A stretch of 64,000 nucleotides of DNA. Origin: Selaginella moellendorffii (Eukaryota; Streptophyta; Lycopodiopsida; Selaginellales; Selaginellaceae). The position numbers were made by a program, and so were the translations under genes. This document shows positions 11,075 to 22,008 of the stretch, in pieces (position 1 is the first letter of the stretch; every line of letters starts with the position of its first letter). The notes under the pieces were generated by a model that was given only the letters and a program-made list of their open reading frames with translations, ran no database searches and was not told the origin of the DNA. The stretch is taken from contig NW_003314318.1 in NCBI RefSeq assembly GCF_000143415.4, positions 90,993 through 154,992 on the forward strand. Reading direction: 5' to 3'.

Positions 11075-12135
11075 TGTCGCTTCGTGGTTTTGACCCTTTA
11101 TCCTATGGTGATTTACCATAGGATAACCATGAAGTGGAACCTAAACCCTCTTTGTGCCATGTGACATATGCCATGTGTCCATAGGACAGTGGTGTGGAAC
11201 CCAAGGTTCAGGGCCCTGGGACACTGAACAAAGGAACGGTGCCAAACCCCCAAACATGGAGCCAAGGAGTGTTGGAACCAGACCACAGAGCAACTCTTGA
11301 GCATACAGCCCAAGGAGTAAAGGGACAGGAGCCCGGAGCGACTTGGAACAGTCCTAGAGCAACCAGTATCCTAATGCCAGGACCAGCACGCAAAATGGAG
11401 CTAAACGGAGTCTAGTGCTATTTCGGCATATTGGTGACCTAATATGAGGATATAGGTACTCCACCAGCTAGCATGGAATGGAACTTGGGCTTAGACCCAA
11501 GCTAGACGCAGAACAAGGATAGGCACGCAAGCGAGAGTTAAACTATGCCTCAGGTTTTGAGGAACACATACTTTGGGCTTTCACCCCAAGCCTCCCTTAG
11601 TACCAAGAGTTAGTCTTTGGGACAAGCTTGAAACTTACTAAATATAGAATGGTGCTAAAATGTGAATTTGGACACGGGACGAATACTATTGTGTACAAGC
11701 CAATCTTTACATTCCGTAGATATGCCAAATGAGCAAATCTAGACACTTTCCATAAATAGCATTTGGGACCGGAATGAGATTAACACAAAGGGCATGATAG
11801 TGAGGGTGTTTGGCAAACACGGTAAACTATCATTTAGCGAATATTGAGGGACCAAGTTTAATATCACGGGGGTTCCCAACACTAGCAAGTGCAAGTCAAC
11901 GAATGAGTTTCTTTAACCAAGTCAAGTATGTTTGACTAAATAAATATTTAGGAATTCTTTCCTTATGCTCATCTGGCCAAGTGCACACACGAGGACTAGT
12001 TTCTTAACTAGCTTAGGCAGAGATTAATAATAGATCTAGCAATACCAACCTTCTGCCATCGTGGCAATAAGGAAAGAGTGTCCGAAAAGACTGGCTGATG
12101 GATAATTTTCGATGCCCGAAGTCACATTCGTGACA
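11075..12135 (-). mobile_element. Lone LTR, unit 1
   Basis: A minus-strand LTR of about 1061 bp, from the same family as 4359-5498 but lacking the C-run segment. It starts TGTCGCTTCGTGG and ends GTGACA on the plus strand. No internal region follows. The flanking 5-mers ATTTC and GTAAT do not match, so it is not a clean solo LTR; it probably arose by deletion or recombination with repeat X. Confidence 0.75.
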
Positions 12136-12869
12136 GTAATGCATTCTTTTGATCTTTTTAGTATGTTAATCATTTTCCACACTTATACTTTTTTCTAAAT
12201 TTTTTAATTACTTTTTAATAATTTTAGATTTTTACATTTATTTTCAAAAAAAAACTAATTACAAAATTTTGAGGAGACAAAGTTGTAGATGCTAGGGAAT
12301 TCTTAGACACTCTAACCTACCCATTTCAGACACTTGATATAACACACATAGAAGAGTAAATAGTTTAAAAATGATAAAGAAAAATAAAAACATAAAACAT
12401 AATAAGGCAAAGAAAAAGAATAAAAAAAAGAATAACATATCTTGATGAAATCATTACCTCATTATCAAAGTTATTAAACTACAAAATTCACTCAAGCTCA
12501 TAGACATTATTTTCCTATAGTGTAATGCCATTTTATTCTTCTGTAACATAACTCTACCATTATATTACATATTTTATGTTTTAGCACCCAAATAGAAATA
12601 TAAAATTGAACAAAGGAAATTTTCTTTTTGTTTTTGTAGTGTTTGATATAAAGAGTGATTGATAATAACTGATTTAAAAGTTATGGATAAACCAGTCTAA
12701 AGGATCAAATTGAGCTAACACAATCACACATCATAGCATATCTAAAATCTCTTATACATCAACAACATTCCTAAACAAGGACAATGTTGATAACTCTAAA
12801 AATACACACTTCTATTCTGTTCGTGAGTTAAGAAATATCTAGTCTACAATGTGCTATTGCTTAGAAATC
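12136..12869. other. AT-rich region upstream of broken P450, with 53-bp filler
   Basis: The first part equals 34850-35530. Positions 12817-12869 are a 53-bp filler that replaces 636 bp (35531-36166) of the other unit, including the P450 start codon. I see no gene or clear promoter left. Confidence 0.65.
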
Positions 12870-14059
12870 AGCTCTACAGGAAGCTCATCAACACTCACTT
12901 GCTCTCCCCAACCAAGCTCAAAGTTTACGATGGAATCCGTCGCGAGGAGCAGTGCCGTCTCGCTCGATCTCTCAGTTACGAGCGAGGGAATCCGGTCCTC
13001 CTGCGGCAAAAGCTCCACAACATGAACATGAACGTGATAACTTACATGCTATTCGGGAAGCGCTTCTGTGGACACCACAAGAACACTGCGAATGTCGACG
13101 AGTTCGTGCAAGCGATCGTGGAGACGGTTAGGCTGGCTGGAGTTTTCAATGTGAGCGATTACATCCCTGGAATTCGCTGGCTGGACGTCCAAGGCCTGGA
13201 GAAGAAATACAAGCAGCTCATGGACCGGATAAACAGGCACCTCTTGTCGATCTTACGAGACCGGCAAGAGGATCCTCCGGTTTTCACCAGCGACGAGCCC
13301 ATGGCTTTCATCGACGTGCTCATCTCGATGGGAGAGAAGCTCTCAAACACGACCAAAATCACACTTCTGCTCGTAAGTTTCTCTTGGTCAAAGTTGTTCT
13401 TCTTTAACGCTGGATGAATCCCACAGGACATTTTGCTGGGTGCTGTGGATACTTCGGCTCTCTCGCTGGAATGGGCCATGGCCGAGCTTCTCCGGCATCC
13501 AGCCGAATTCTCGAGAGCTCGGAGCCAGATTGATGCAATTGTCGGCAAAGAAAAGCTTGTGGACGAGTCGGACATCGCAAAGCTTCCATACGTCGAGGCC
13601 ATAGCCAAGGAAACAATGAGGCTCCGGTCAGTGGCTCCGCTAGCTCTTCCCAAGATCGTCCAAGGAGGCCCAATCGAGCTCGATGGCTACACCCTCCTGG
13701 ACGGGACTGTGATCTACATCAGTAGCTACTCGATCGGTCTGGACGAGAGGTTTTGGAAAGATCCTCTTGAGTTTCGGCCGCAGCGTTTCATCGACTTGCC
13801 AGACATCGATGTCTTTGGCCAAAATTTCAACTTACTTCCGTTTGGAACAGGGAGGAGAGTTTGTCCCGGTGCAAAGCTTGGATTTGATGCTGTCCAGATG
13901 GGTATTGCAACGCTCGTTCAAGGATTTGACTGGAAGCTGGATGGAGATCTTGATGATCCGGCAAAGCTGAACATGGATCAAACATTTGGACTGGTTTGTC
14001 AAAAGAGTCAACCTCTTGTGGCTATCCCAATCCCGAGGCTGGATTCTCACGTTTACTAG
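12870..14059 (+). pseudogene. Cytochrome P450 (CYP71 clan), 5'-truncated copy
   Basis: The N-terminal anchor, the proline-rich hinge and about 120 residues are gone; homology begins at LYRKLINTHLL at about 12872. The rest is intact and in frame: exon 1 remainder to 13372, a 54-bp intron, then exon 2 13427-14059. Exon 2 has the I-helix oxygen-binding motif GAVDTS, the K-helix ETMR, an FRPQRF motif and the haem loop PFGTGRRVCPG with the cysteine ligand. No ATG replaces the lost start. It cannot be ER-anchored or functional as it stands. It is nearly identical to 35791-37367, which is broken by a different lesion. Confidence 0.88.
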
Positions 14060-14418
14060 AAACATTAGCTCATACCAGCTTGTTTCTTCCATAAAGTTTG
14101 CTTCCTCTCCAGGAAACTATCATAATTTCGGGTGTGACGCTCGAAGAACTATCATGATTCAACCATTTGGTTTTCTAGCCTTTTAATGATACAACTGATC
14201 AATATAACAATGTATCAATTCATGTGGAAGAAAAGTAATCTAAAAACGTCTATCCAGGATCAGTTGTGGAGGTAAGAGTTTATCCTAGTTTAGATGGTGG
14301 ATGTGGAAATAGATATTTTCTAGAAATGGTGGAAGTGGATATAGAAAGATATTGCATGAAATGGTCACCTCCCAAATAGGCGACCAAAGAAACTCGTGGA
14401 AGAGTTTGATTCCAAGCA

Positions 14419-15053
14419 CTACCGCCCGAGCTTATCTTTGGAGCGTGGCTCTTTCGATGTGTCCTTGCCACAAACTTTGCATCGCTTGTCCACCCATCCA
14501 GTTTCAACGTACGCACCCTTCACTGATTGATCACGCAATACCTTGGCATGAGGACGAAAATGAAAAGACCCGAGGAGAAAAAAACACTCAAATAAGAAAG
14601 GGACTTGTAAATACCATCGATTGATTCTTTGAAGAAATCCTTGTAGGTGCCACCGATCTTCCGCCTCAGAGCTGCGTACTGCAAAAGTCAAGAAGGGAGA
14701 GATGAGAAATTCGCACGCATTGGATGTTTTTTCTCAAAGATGTTTTTTCGTACTTGCTCTCGGGACATTTTCTCGCCCGACTTTGTAGCCTGACGAGCCT
14801 CGTCGATCAAATCAGCGTCCCTCTCCGACCTTGCCTGAGAGAAATCCAGCGCGTCGGTGATGCTAGTCAGAAGCGATGTCTTCTCCTGCTTCTGTTCACT
14901 CCCCTCGCCGGGAGGAGTTTCATCCTTTCTATCCTGTGCCAGAAGAAACATACTAACTTTTTTGTGGGGGCTGTGATTAACTTCCCACTGCTGCTGCTTG
15001 ATCGATCTGCCAAGAAAACTCCCCTTTGTTGCTGCAACCGAAGCTGCCGCCAT
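14419..15053 (-). CDS. Plastid-type CxxC protein, four exons, copy 1
   Basis: Exons 15053-14982, 14933-14754, 14678-14615 and 14522-14419 join to a 139-residue protein. It starts MAAASVAATKGSFLGRS, which resembles a plastid transit peptide. The middle is charged (DRKDETPPGEG...), and the C-terminus holds KIGGTYKDFFKESID, then GWVDKRCKVCGKDT and a basic end. The single CxxC pair suggests a metal site or disulfide; I recall similar small plastid proteins in plants but do not know a function. The first intron (48 bp) is stop-free and in frame, so a 16-residue insertion is possible. Related proteins may extend further, and the TAG could hide a missed 3' exon. The copy at 37727 is essentially identical. 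It converges with the P450 pseudogene on the plus strand. Confidence 0.6.
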
Positions 15054-15300
15054 TAGCAACAAGAAAAAACGAAAAAAGAAGATGACCAACTTTGAAAGAA
15101 TCGGACTGGCTTAACATAATAATAAAAAAGATATAGATAAAATACATTAACATAACAAATAACCACAAATATTAGAATATTCATGCATCCTGGGAATATC
15201 TATTCCACATAGATGTATATATTGAATCGAAAACGTGTAATTGTTTTTTAAGTTATCATCTCCATTTTATTAATTAAACAAATTTATTGATTGATTGATA

Positions 15301-15418
15301 GTTTGCACATACAGCCAAGAAAGGAGCCGTGATCAGGAGGAAGACAAGATGCAGCTTAAGTTTACACATACAGCCAGGAAGGGAGCCGTGCTCAGGCGGA
15401 AGACATGATGTGACTTAA
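15301..15418. repeat. Two-copy 59-bp tandem repeat
   Basis: Units 15301-15359 and 15360-15418 are each 59 bp and share the core CACATACAGCCA...GGAGCCGTG, with about ten mismatches. The pair is copied at 38609-38726 in unit 2. Confidence 0.85.
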
Positions 15419-16355
15419 CTTGCATTTGCATCCAGTTTCATGCTTGACTACACAACTATCAAAACAATATATAGATAGATAGCATGATTTGGAGTGTCTT
15501 AAGCATGCTAGAGTTGGGGCTTTGGAAATGCCTCAATATCGATATCAATGTCCAACATTTTACTTCTTGAAAGCAAAATTGTCTTTGTGCTCAAAGTGGT
15601 GAAGTTTTATGGAAATGATAATTAAAATCAACTTGCAATGATGGTGGGTGGGTTGGTAGAAAAAAATTTGCCCATGAGGAACTTTATAAATTAGTTGGCA
15701 GATATGAAAGAATCAATAATCCCATATGATAAATAGATCCATGGTTTGCAGCAAACTTGTTAGGTGCTAGAATCATACAAGTTGGTCAGGAGCACTGATG
15801 CTGGATTTGCATGACGATTATTATTAACACTATTTAGAGTGTTAAAATTTTAAGAATGTAAGAAGAATTTTTATTTTAAGTTGTTCTGAGCTTAAGCAGT
15901 GGAAATGCTAGCTAAGCTCAGTACATTTTTTTCATTGTCCTGAGCTAAAGCTGGGGTGTTAGCTAAAGTTTGGTTTTCTACAGCAACAACTATGTTGTTT
16001 TTTAGGGCTGTAAATGCAGGAATAATAAAACATTATTATTATTTTATAATTTACACCAACAATTTCCTTCTCATTCCATCTGGATAATTTATTTTTTCTG
16101 AGTTCCTGGCAGTGTCATGAGGACAAGGTATGGTAAATTTGGTCTATATGTTTATTTTTTTGACAAAGATACTTTTACAATAACTTTTCTTTTTAAGTAA
16201 AATAGAATAGAGCAGAAAAGTACAGCAAACTTTTTCCTTTGAGATGATAGCTGGTTTTGAATTTTGATTTAGAAGACATTGTTCTTAAATTACTCACGGC
16301 ACTTTAGAACCAACATCCAGCTCCAAGTTATTATAGGAAGTTACAAGACAATCGT
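15419..16355. other. Intergenic, spanning the unit 1/unit 2 junction
   Basis: AT-rich DNA holding the boundary at 15760, where sequence identical to the window start begins. No gene, RNA or element terminus is evident. The unit junction shows no inserted repeat. Confidence 0.65.
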
Positions 16356-16718
16356 CTATGCCATATCACACCCATAGTCGGCATTCTTGAAATTGCGCTG
16401 GAGCACACACTCCTCAAAGTCCCCAGCATCGTTTCTGAACTGGAGCCTCAGAGGCTCGATCCGCCAGTCGATGCTCAGCCTCCCGCCCTTGCAAACTTCC
16501 TTAAACTCCTGGAACTTCTTCGAGTTCCCGCAGTGCACGGGAGTGGTCTGGCCTCCCGTGCAGCCGTGAACTCCCTCCACCGATATCCCACACACTGGAA
16601 TCTGGCACGAGCTCCTCCCACACCCGCTCGATAGCTCCCCATCCTTGAGCAAAACGGTGCCTGCATCCGAGCAGCCAAGCAGCAACGCCAGGATCCACAA
16701 GCAGGTCATCACCTTCAT
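16356..16718 (-). CDS. Secreted 8-cysteine small protein, copy 2
   Basis: Same 120-residue product as copy 1, with signal peptide and eight mature cysteines, differing only by S5T, M54T and R93Q. The reading frame is open further upstream, to 16805, but that first ATG lies upstream of the TATA box at 16793-16800. The start must therefore be the ATG at 16718, or the one four codons before it at 16730. Three near-identical copies with only conservative or single changes suggest the protein is maintained or very recently copied. Function unknown. Confidence 0.72.
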   Translation of the reverse strand: MKVMTCLWILALLLGCSDAGTVLLKDGELSSGCGRSSCQIPVCGISVEGVHGCTGGQTTPVHCGNSKKFQEFKEVCKGGRLSIDWRIEPLRLQFRNDAGDFEECVLQRNFKNADYGCDMA

Positions 16719-16792
16719 CGTCCTCATCATTCTAAGTTTTGATTGGATCTTAGAATGTTGTTTGTTATGATAAGCTGGAATGGAATCGTTGG

Positions 16793-16800
16793 AATTTATA
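16793..16800 (-). promoter_or_regulatory. TATA box of peptide gene, copy 2
   Basis: TATAAATT on the minus strand, 63-75 bp upstream of the two candidate ATGs; identical to the element in copies 1 and 3. Confidence 0.5.
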
Positions 16801-17218
16801 GGCAAAAGCGTCCTTACATTTCACAACGCGTGGTCCTTGACGTGACTGACCTCTCTTAACTACACGTTGAGACGCTAATAGACCAAAATGGTGTGCAGTC
16901 TTGCTTGACTTCGCTATAACGGACGAGGCCTTTTTGCAACGTGGTGAGATGACGTTTTTGACCACATTAGAACGAGTATTAGCGACTGAAAGTTCTAATC
17001 GTTCGAAATCCTTGTCTAAGTTCTCCGTGGCGAGGAATCGTGGCCTCCAAGAACTAGCATCAAGACGTTATGGTGTTAACTTTCAAGCCTGTTGACCTTA
17101 ATTGACTAAGACCATTGACTAAAATTTACTTAACAATTAAATAATATTTACCTTGGATGATTACCGTATAAGCCCTAATATCCTTCTAGGGCATTGCAAC
17201 TAAAATTCCTCTGGCGCG

Positions 17219-17453
17219 ATGCTCGACTTCGCGATCCGCTATGCGTTGGCCATCGCGCTGGTCTTCTCCTGCATAGCTCTCGGTAATTCGCCATTACATT
17301 TGGATCGATCCATTACCCCAATCTCTTTCAGGATGGTTCGTGGCGTGGAAGCTGCTGCTCGTTCACATTCCTCTTGTCCAAGAGATTTGCGGCTTGCGGA
17401 AGAAACCTAAGAAGCCCGTTCTCAGGGCCAGCGCTCCATTCCCGGACAGGTAA
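17219..17453 (+). CDS. 61-residue membrane protein, two exons, copy 2
   Basis: Exon 1 is 17219-17282 and exon 2 is 17332-17453, joined across a 49-bp GT-AG intron. The product is the same 61 residues as copy 3. Reading straight through the intron would give a different 63-residue ORF, but the spliced version is hydrophobic and coherent, and its stop TAA follows directly after a basic Pro-rich tail. It lies 115 bp before the broken AP-3 beta copy, so it stays intact although its neighbour does not. Confidence 0.65.
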
Positions 17454-17568
17454 CGCGAAATTTCGATCAATACCAGCTCGCTCCAATCCTTGAGATTCGC
17501 CAGGGTGAAATCGCAGTGATTCTTAGGGTTTATCAGAGCAGGGTTTCCAGGGAGCAGCGGCAGCGGCA

Positions 17569-20030
17569 ATGTTCTCGTCCACGGCGTCTTCGATCTCCAA
17601 AATGTCCGCTCTCGTCAGCGGCGTCGGCACGGATGCTGCGATCTACGACGATCCCCAGGACGCGGACATTCCTACGCTGCTCGACAGTCGCTACGACGCG
17701 GACAAAGCCCAGGGATTGAAGCGCCTCATCGCGCTCATGGCACAGGGACAGGACGTTTCCACATTCTTCCCACAGGTAAATTTCTCTTCTTCATAGATGA
17801 TTAGCTTCTTCTATCGTCCCTTCCTTCACAAATTCCTTCTTTTTTTCACAGGTTGTCAAGGGCGTTGCTTCACAGTCTCTGGAAGTGAAGAAGCTCGTTT
17901 ACATCTACCTCGTCCACTACGCTGATAAGTAATGCTAGAACTTCTCCAGTTTCCAGGAAAAAAAATTCTCCAACGCGATACATCTTTCTTCTTCTTTGTA
18001 GACGACCAGACGAGGCGTTGCTTTCTATCAACAGTTTCCAAAGAGATTTATCCGATATCAATCCCCTGGTTCGTGCTTGGGCCTTGCGAGCGATGTCCGG
18101 GATCAAGGTCCGTGCAGTTGGCCCTCTCGTTATCATGGCTGCAAACAAGTGCGCCAGAGATCCCTCTCCTTACGTTCGGAGGTGTGCTGCGAATGCGGTT
18201 TCCAAGATTCATTCCATGGGTGACGAACAACATTTCGACGAGCTTGTACAGGTACGGTTGTTTCCAGTTCGTTGTCTGTTGGATTAGTAACAGGATCTTT
18301 TTCAGCTTGTGTCCATCTTGCTGAACGACAATTATCCGGGCGTAGCTGGAGCCGCAGCGCAGGCTTTTATCTCTGTTTGCCCGGAGCGTTATTCCTTATT
18401 GAGCTCCAGCTTCAGGAAGCTGTGTGGACTACTTTACGAGGCTGATGAATGGGGACAGATTTCTCTTATGGACATCCTGATGCGGTATATCGTGGCAAAG
18501 TATGGCGTTGTTAGAGATTTCAGCTCCGCGAACGTAGAATTCTCATGTTTACAGCAAGCACACGAAGAAAATGGTGGCGACTTTTACAAAGCTGACACGA
18601 GATCCTCGTTTCCGGATGAGAGGTGGGAAGTGAGGCTCATGCTATCGTCTACGCTTTCTCTGCTACGGAGCCAAAATAGTGCGGTCGTATTACAGGCGGC
18701 AGTCATCCATTGGTATTTTTCTCCGGGCAATGAACTCAGCAACATTGTCAAGCCATTACTGTTTTTACTTCGTTCGTCGCTTGATGCACGGCATGTGGTG
18801 AGCATTTGGCAGTTACTTCAGCTTTTGATCTAAGCCTTCTGTTTCAGGTGCTTGCAAATATACTTTCTTTCTCGAAGTGTGAGCCAAGTTTGTTCGAGGC
18901 ATATTTTGAAGATTTTTTCATATGTTCTTCTGACTCTCAAGCTATTCAAACTCTGAAGCTGGACATACTAACAAACATAGTGTCAGATTTCTCCGCCACG
19001 CAAATTCTTCAAGAATTGGAGGTAAGCAAGACAAATGTTTTCCTTTGCTTACTTGCTACTTCATCACAGGCCTATATACGAAACCCAAACTCTCAGCTGG
19101 CAGCAGACGCAGTAAACTCGATTGGCCGGTGTGCGCTTCGACTGTCTTCCACAGTGGCTATATGCACCAAGGGTCTTCTCAAGCTAGTCGTTTCTCGGTC
19201 TTCCCGTGACGACGATTCGCTCCACAATGCAAATGATGCTGAACCAAAGGTTGGAGACTCTGGACGTATAGTCCGGGGAGGGGAAGAGTGGTGGTTCAAG
19301 CGGTTTCGTCGCTAAGAGCTATTATGCAGAAGCACCCAGCAGAGCAGGACCAGGTTTCTTTATGTTGTTGTGTAAGTGCTGGAGTACTGAACTTTAATCT
19401 TGTCTTGCAGGTAATCCTTCATCTTTTACGCAACTTAAACCACATTTTAGAGCCAACGGCACGTGAAGTTGTCATTTGGATGATTGGTGAACAAGCGATT
19501 GCTCGTCCTGCACTTGCTGAAGGAATCCCTGTGGCCCTGCGGTATCTAGCCAAAACGTTTGCAGACGAGTCTAATGGAACTAAGCTTCAAGTTTTGAACT
19601 GCCTTGCGAAGGTAAGCTTCTTTGCTGCTGATCTCTATCTTACAGAAAAAATAATCCAGATCATTTCATCTTCTCAACGGTGCTCGTCTTTGAAAACTGT
19701 CCTGTTAATTCTTCAGTATATTCTGGATCTTGCCGCCTGTGATTTAAACTATGACGTACGAGATCGAGCCTGGATTTTACGAGTTGTCTTGGCTGGCCAT
19801 TTAGACGCTATCAAGCACCATTCGTCATATGACGCAGATTATCGTCTTCCGGAGATTATCGATGCTATTTTACTCAACATTGATCAGTCAAAACTTGATC
19901 CAGGTGTACTATCCAAAGCTGCCAACTCCATGTTTCTTCGCCAGAAGTCGGTACCAGTATTACCTTCGTTGAGTTTACAGACGTCCACATTCCTACCAGG
20001 ATCGATGTCTCATATGGTTCAACACATGTC
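17569..20030 (+). pseudogene. AP-3 complex subunit beta, broken copy 2
   Basis: Exons match the intact copy: 17569-17775, 17852-17928, 18002-18251, 18306-18797, 18848-19021, 19070-19353 and from 19411. Exon 4 carries a 6-bp in-frame insertion (Arg-Ser near 18600). Exon 6 has a 7-bp deletion near 19265 that shifts the frame and stops translation at about residue 475. The gene is also cut at 20030, after which unrelated sequence follows, so the hinge and appendage are missing. The first five and a half exons remain open, so a truncated adaptin trunk could be made if the transcript escapes decay. Confidence 0.88.
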
Positions 20031-20869
20031 AGTGAACTGTGGGTGCTCTTGAGTTATCTAATTGTCCTCTTGAAGGCTGGTGCAGTGATTCCATCTCTTG
20101 TGAATTTTCTTAAGCACACCGATTATAGCACTGCCTTATTTCCTGCCAAACCTAAAAACTTTATTTAGATTGCCATGTGTGCAACCGGATTGACCCAGAG
20201 GATCCCGGGCCCAGAATCAGGGCCCAGGGTGCTCCCAGGTCAACCCAGACAGATTCCAAGCCCAAAAAGGTGCATATAACATCCCCCCACATATAACGCC
20301 GCTCCTAGACACCACACTGCTATAACAGTTTCCTTTAAACCTTAGAATTTAAGTGAGTGACAAAATTTTTTGGCTCTTTAATCTAATAAATTATTAAACT
20401 CTTTAACCAAGAGTTACTTATTAATAGTTATACTTGTTATTACTTCATAAATAATGTTATCCAAATTCACTCTATTATTAAAATTAAACTCTTATTTATT
20501 CATTTTATCCTTTATAGGATTGAAAAATAAATTGAAACATTGAGGTAAGAAAAATAATTACATAGTATTGAAATTTTTAAAATTATTATAAAGGTGATTA
20601 AATGTTTCAATTGTAAAAAAAAAATGGTAAAAATGATGGAAAGTTTGAATATTATTATTTTATAAAAACCAACTTCATTTTAGCAAAAATTAAGTAATGT
20701 TAGCTATGTTGTCAAATGTTATATATTACTAGCTTTTTATATATTTTTTTGGGATCTTTTTTGACTCTTGAAGAACTAAGCAATGACATATCATTTAACT
20801 ATTTACCTCCATTGAATGGAAGTGTTAAATTTTTAAATTCAAGTAATGAGGATAAAGTAAGTAAGTAAT
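20031..20869. other. AT-rich tail after broken AP-3 beta copy 2
   Basis: Equivalent to 3532-4358, with the same 44-codon open stretch at 20034-20168. The rest shows no gene. Confidence 0.6.
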
Positions 20870-22008
20870 TGTAGCACACGTGGTTTTGACCCTTTATCCT
20901 ATGGTGATTTATTATAGGATAACCACGAAGCGGAACTTAAACCCTCTTTGTGCTACGTGATATATGCCACATGTCACATACCACGTGTCCATAGGACAGT
21001 GGTGTGGAACCCGAGGTTCAGAGCCTTGGGCCACTGAACAAAGGAACAATGTCAAACCCCTAAGCATGGAGCCAAGGAGTGTTGGAACCGGACCACGGAG
21101 CAACTCTCGAGCATACAGCCCAAGGAGCAAAGGGACAGGAGCCCGGAGCGACTTGGAACAATCCTAGAGCAACCAATATCCCAATGCCATGACCAGCACG
21201 CAAAATGGAGCTAAACGGAGCCTGGTGCTATTTTGGCATACCGGTAACCTAATGTCAGGATATGGGTACTCTACCAGCTAGCATGGAATGAAACTTGGGC
21301 TTAGACCCAAGCCGGACGCAGAACAAGGACAGGCATGCAAGCGGGAGCTAGACTATGCCTCAGGTTAGTCAGCCATGCACAACCTTCCCACTATCCCTAC
21401 ATTTGGGACCCCCCCCCCCCCCCCCCCCCCTAAGGAACACACACTTTGGGCTTTCACCCCAAGCCTCCCTTAGTACCAAGAGTTAGTCTCTGGGACAAAC
21501 TTGAAATTTACTAAATATGGAATGGCGCTAAAATGTGAATTTGGACACTGGACGAACACTATTGTGTGCAAGCCAATATCTACATTCCGTAGATATGCCA
21601 AATGAGCAAATCTAGACACTTTCCATAAATAGCATTTGGGACTAGAATGAGATTAACACAAAGGGCATGATAGCGAGGGTGTTTGGTAGACACAATAAGC
21701 TATCATCTAGTGAATATTGAGGGACCAAATTTAATATTATGGGGGTTCCCAACACTAGCAAGTGCAAGTCAACGAATGAGTTTCTCTAACCAGGTCAAGT
21801 ATGCTTGACTAAATAAACATTTAGGAATTCCTTCTTTATGCTCATTTGGTCAAGTGCACACGTGAGGATCAGTTTCTCAACTAGCATAAGGGGAGACCAA
21901 TAACAAGTCCAGCAATACCGACCTCTTGCCATCGTGGCAGTAAGGAAAGAGTGTCTGAAAGGACTGGCCAACAGATAACTTTTGATACCCGAAGTCACAT
22001 TCGCGACA
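20870..22008 (-). repeat. 3' LTR of the unit 2 minus element
   Basis: About 1139 bp, with TGTAGC and GCGACA termini. It contains an uninterrupted run of 22 C at 21409-21430, against 7 in the unit 1 copy. Confidence 0.8.

Larger units (their letters stand above)
1..15759. repeat. Segmental repeat, unit 1
   Basis: The first base of the window aligns with 15760 and with 39063, and the order of genes and repeats then runs in parallel with unit 2 as far as 15759. Unit 1 lacks the LTR element found at 26905-33482 in unit 2, has a 646-bp deletion inside its AP-3 beta copy, and has a 5'-truncated P450. The true left end of the repeat may lie outside the window. Near-identity of unit 1 and unit 2 in the P450 section indicates a recent duplication. 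Confidence 0.9.

Noticed and set aside
11075-12135. Clean solo LTR formed by LTR-LTR recombination
   Set aside because: The flanking 5-mers differ and the left flank is a truncated repeat X, so a rearrangement is more likely.
16719-16805. Upstream ATG extending the 8-cysteine protein to 149 residues (also 40030-40116)
   Set aside because: The ATG lies upstream of the conserved TATA box and the extension is polar, placing the signal peptide inside the protein; copy 1 cannot have this extension.
16901-17095. ORF beginning like the 61-residue protein (LLDFAI) upstream of copy 2
   Set aside because: Similarity covers only six codons, there is no ATG, and the frame is not kept in the other units.
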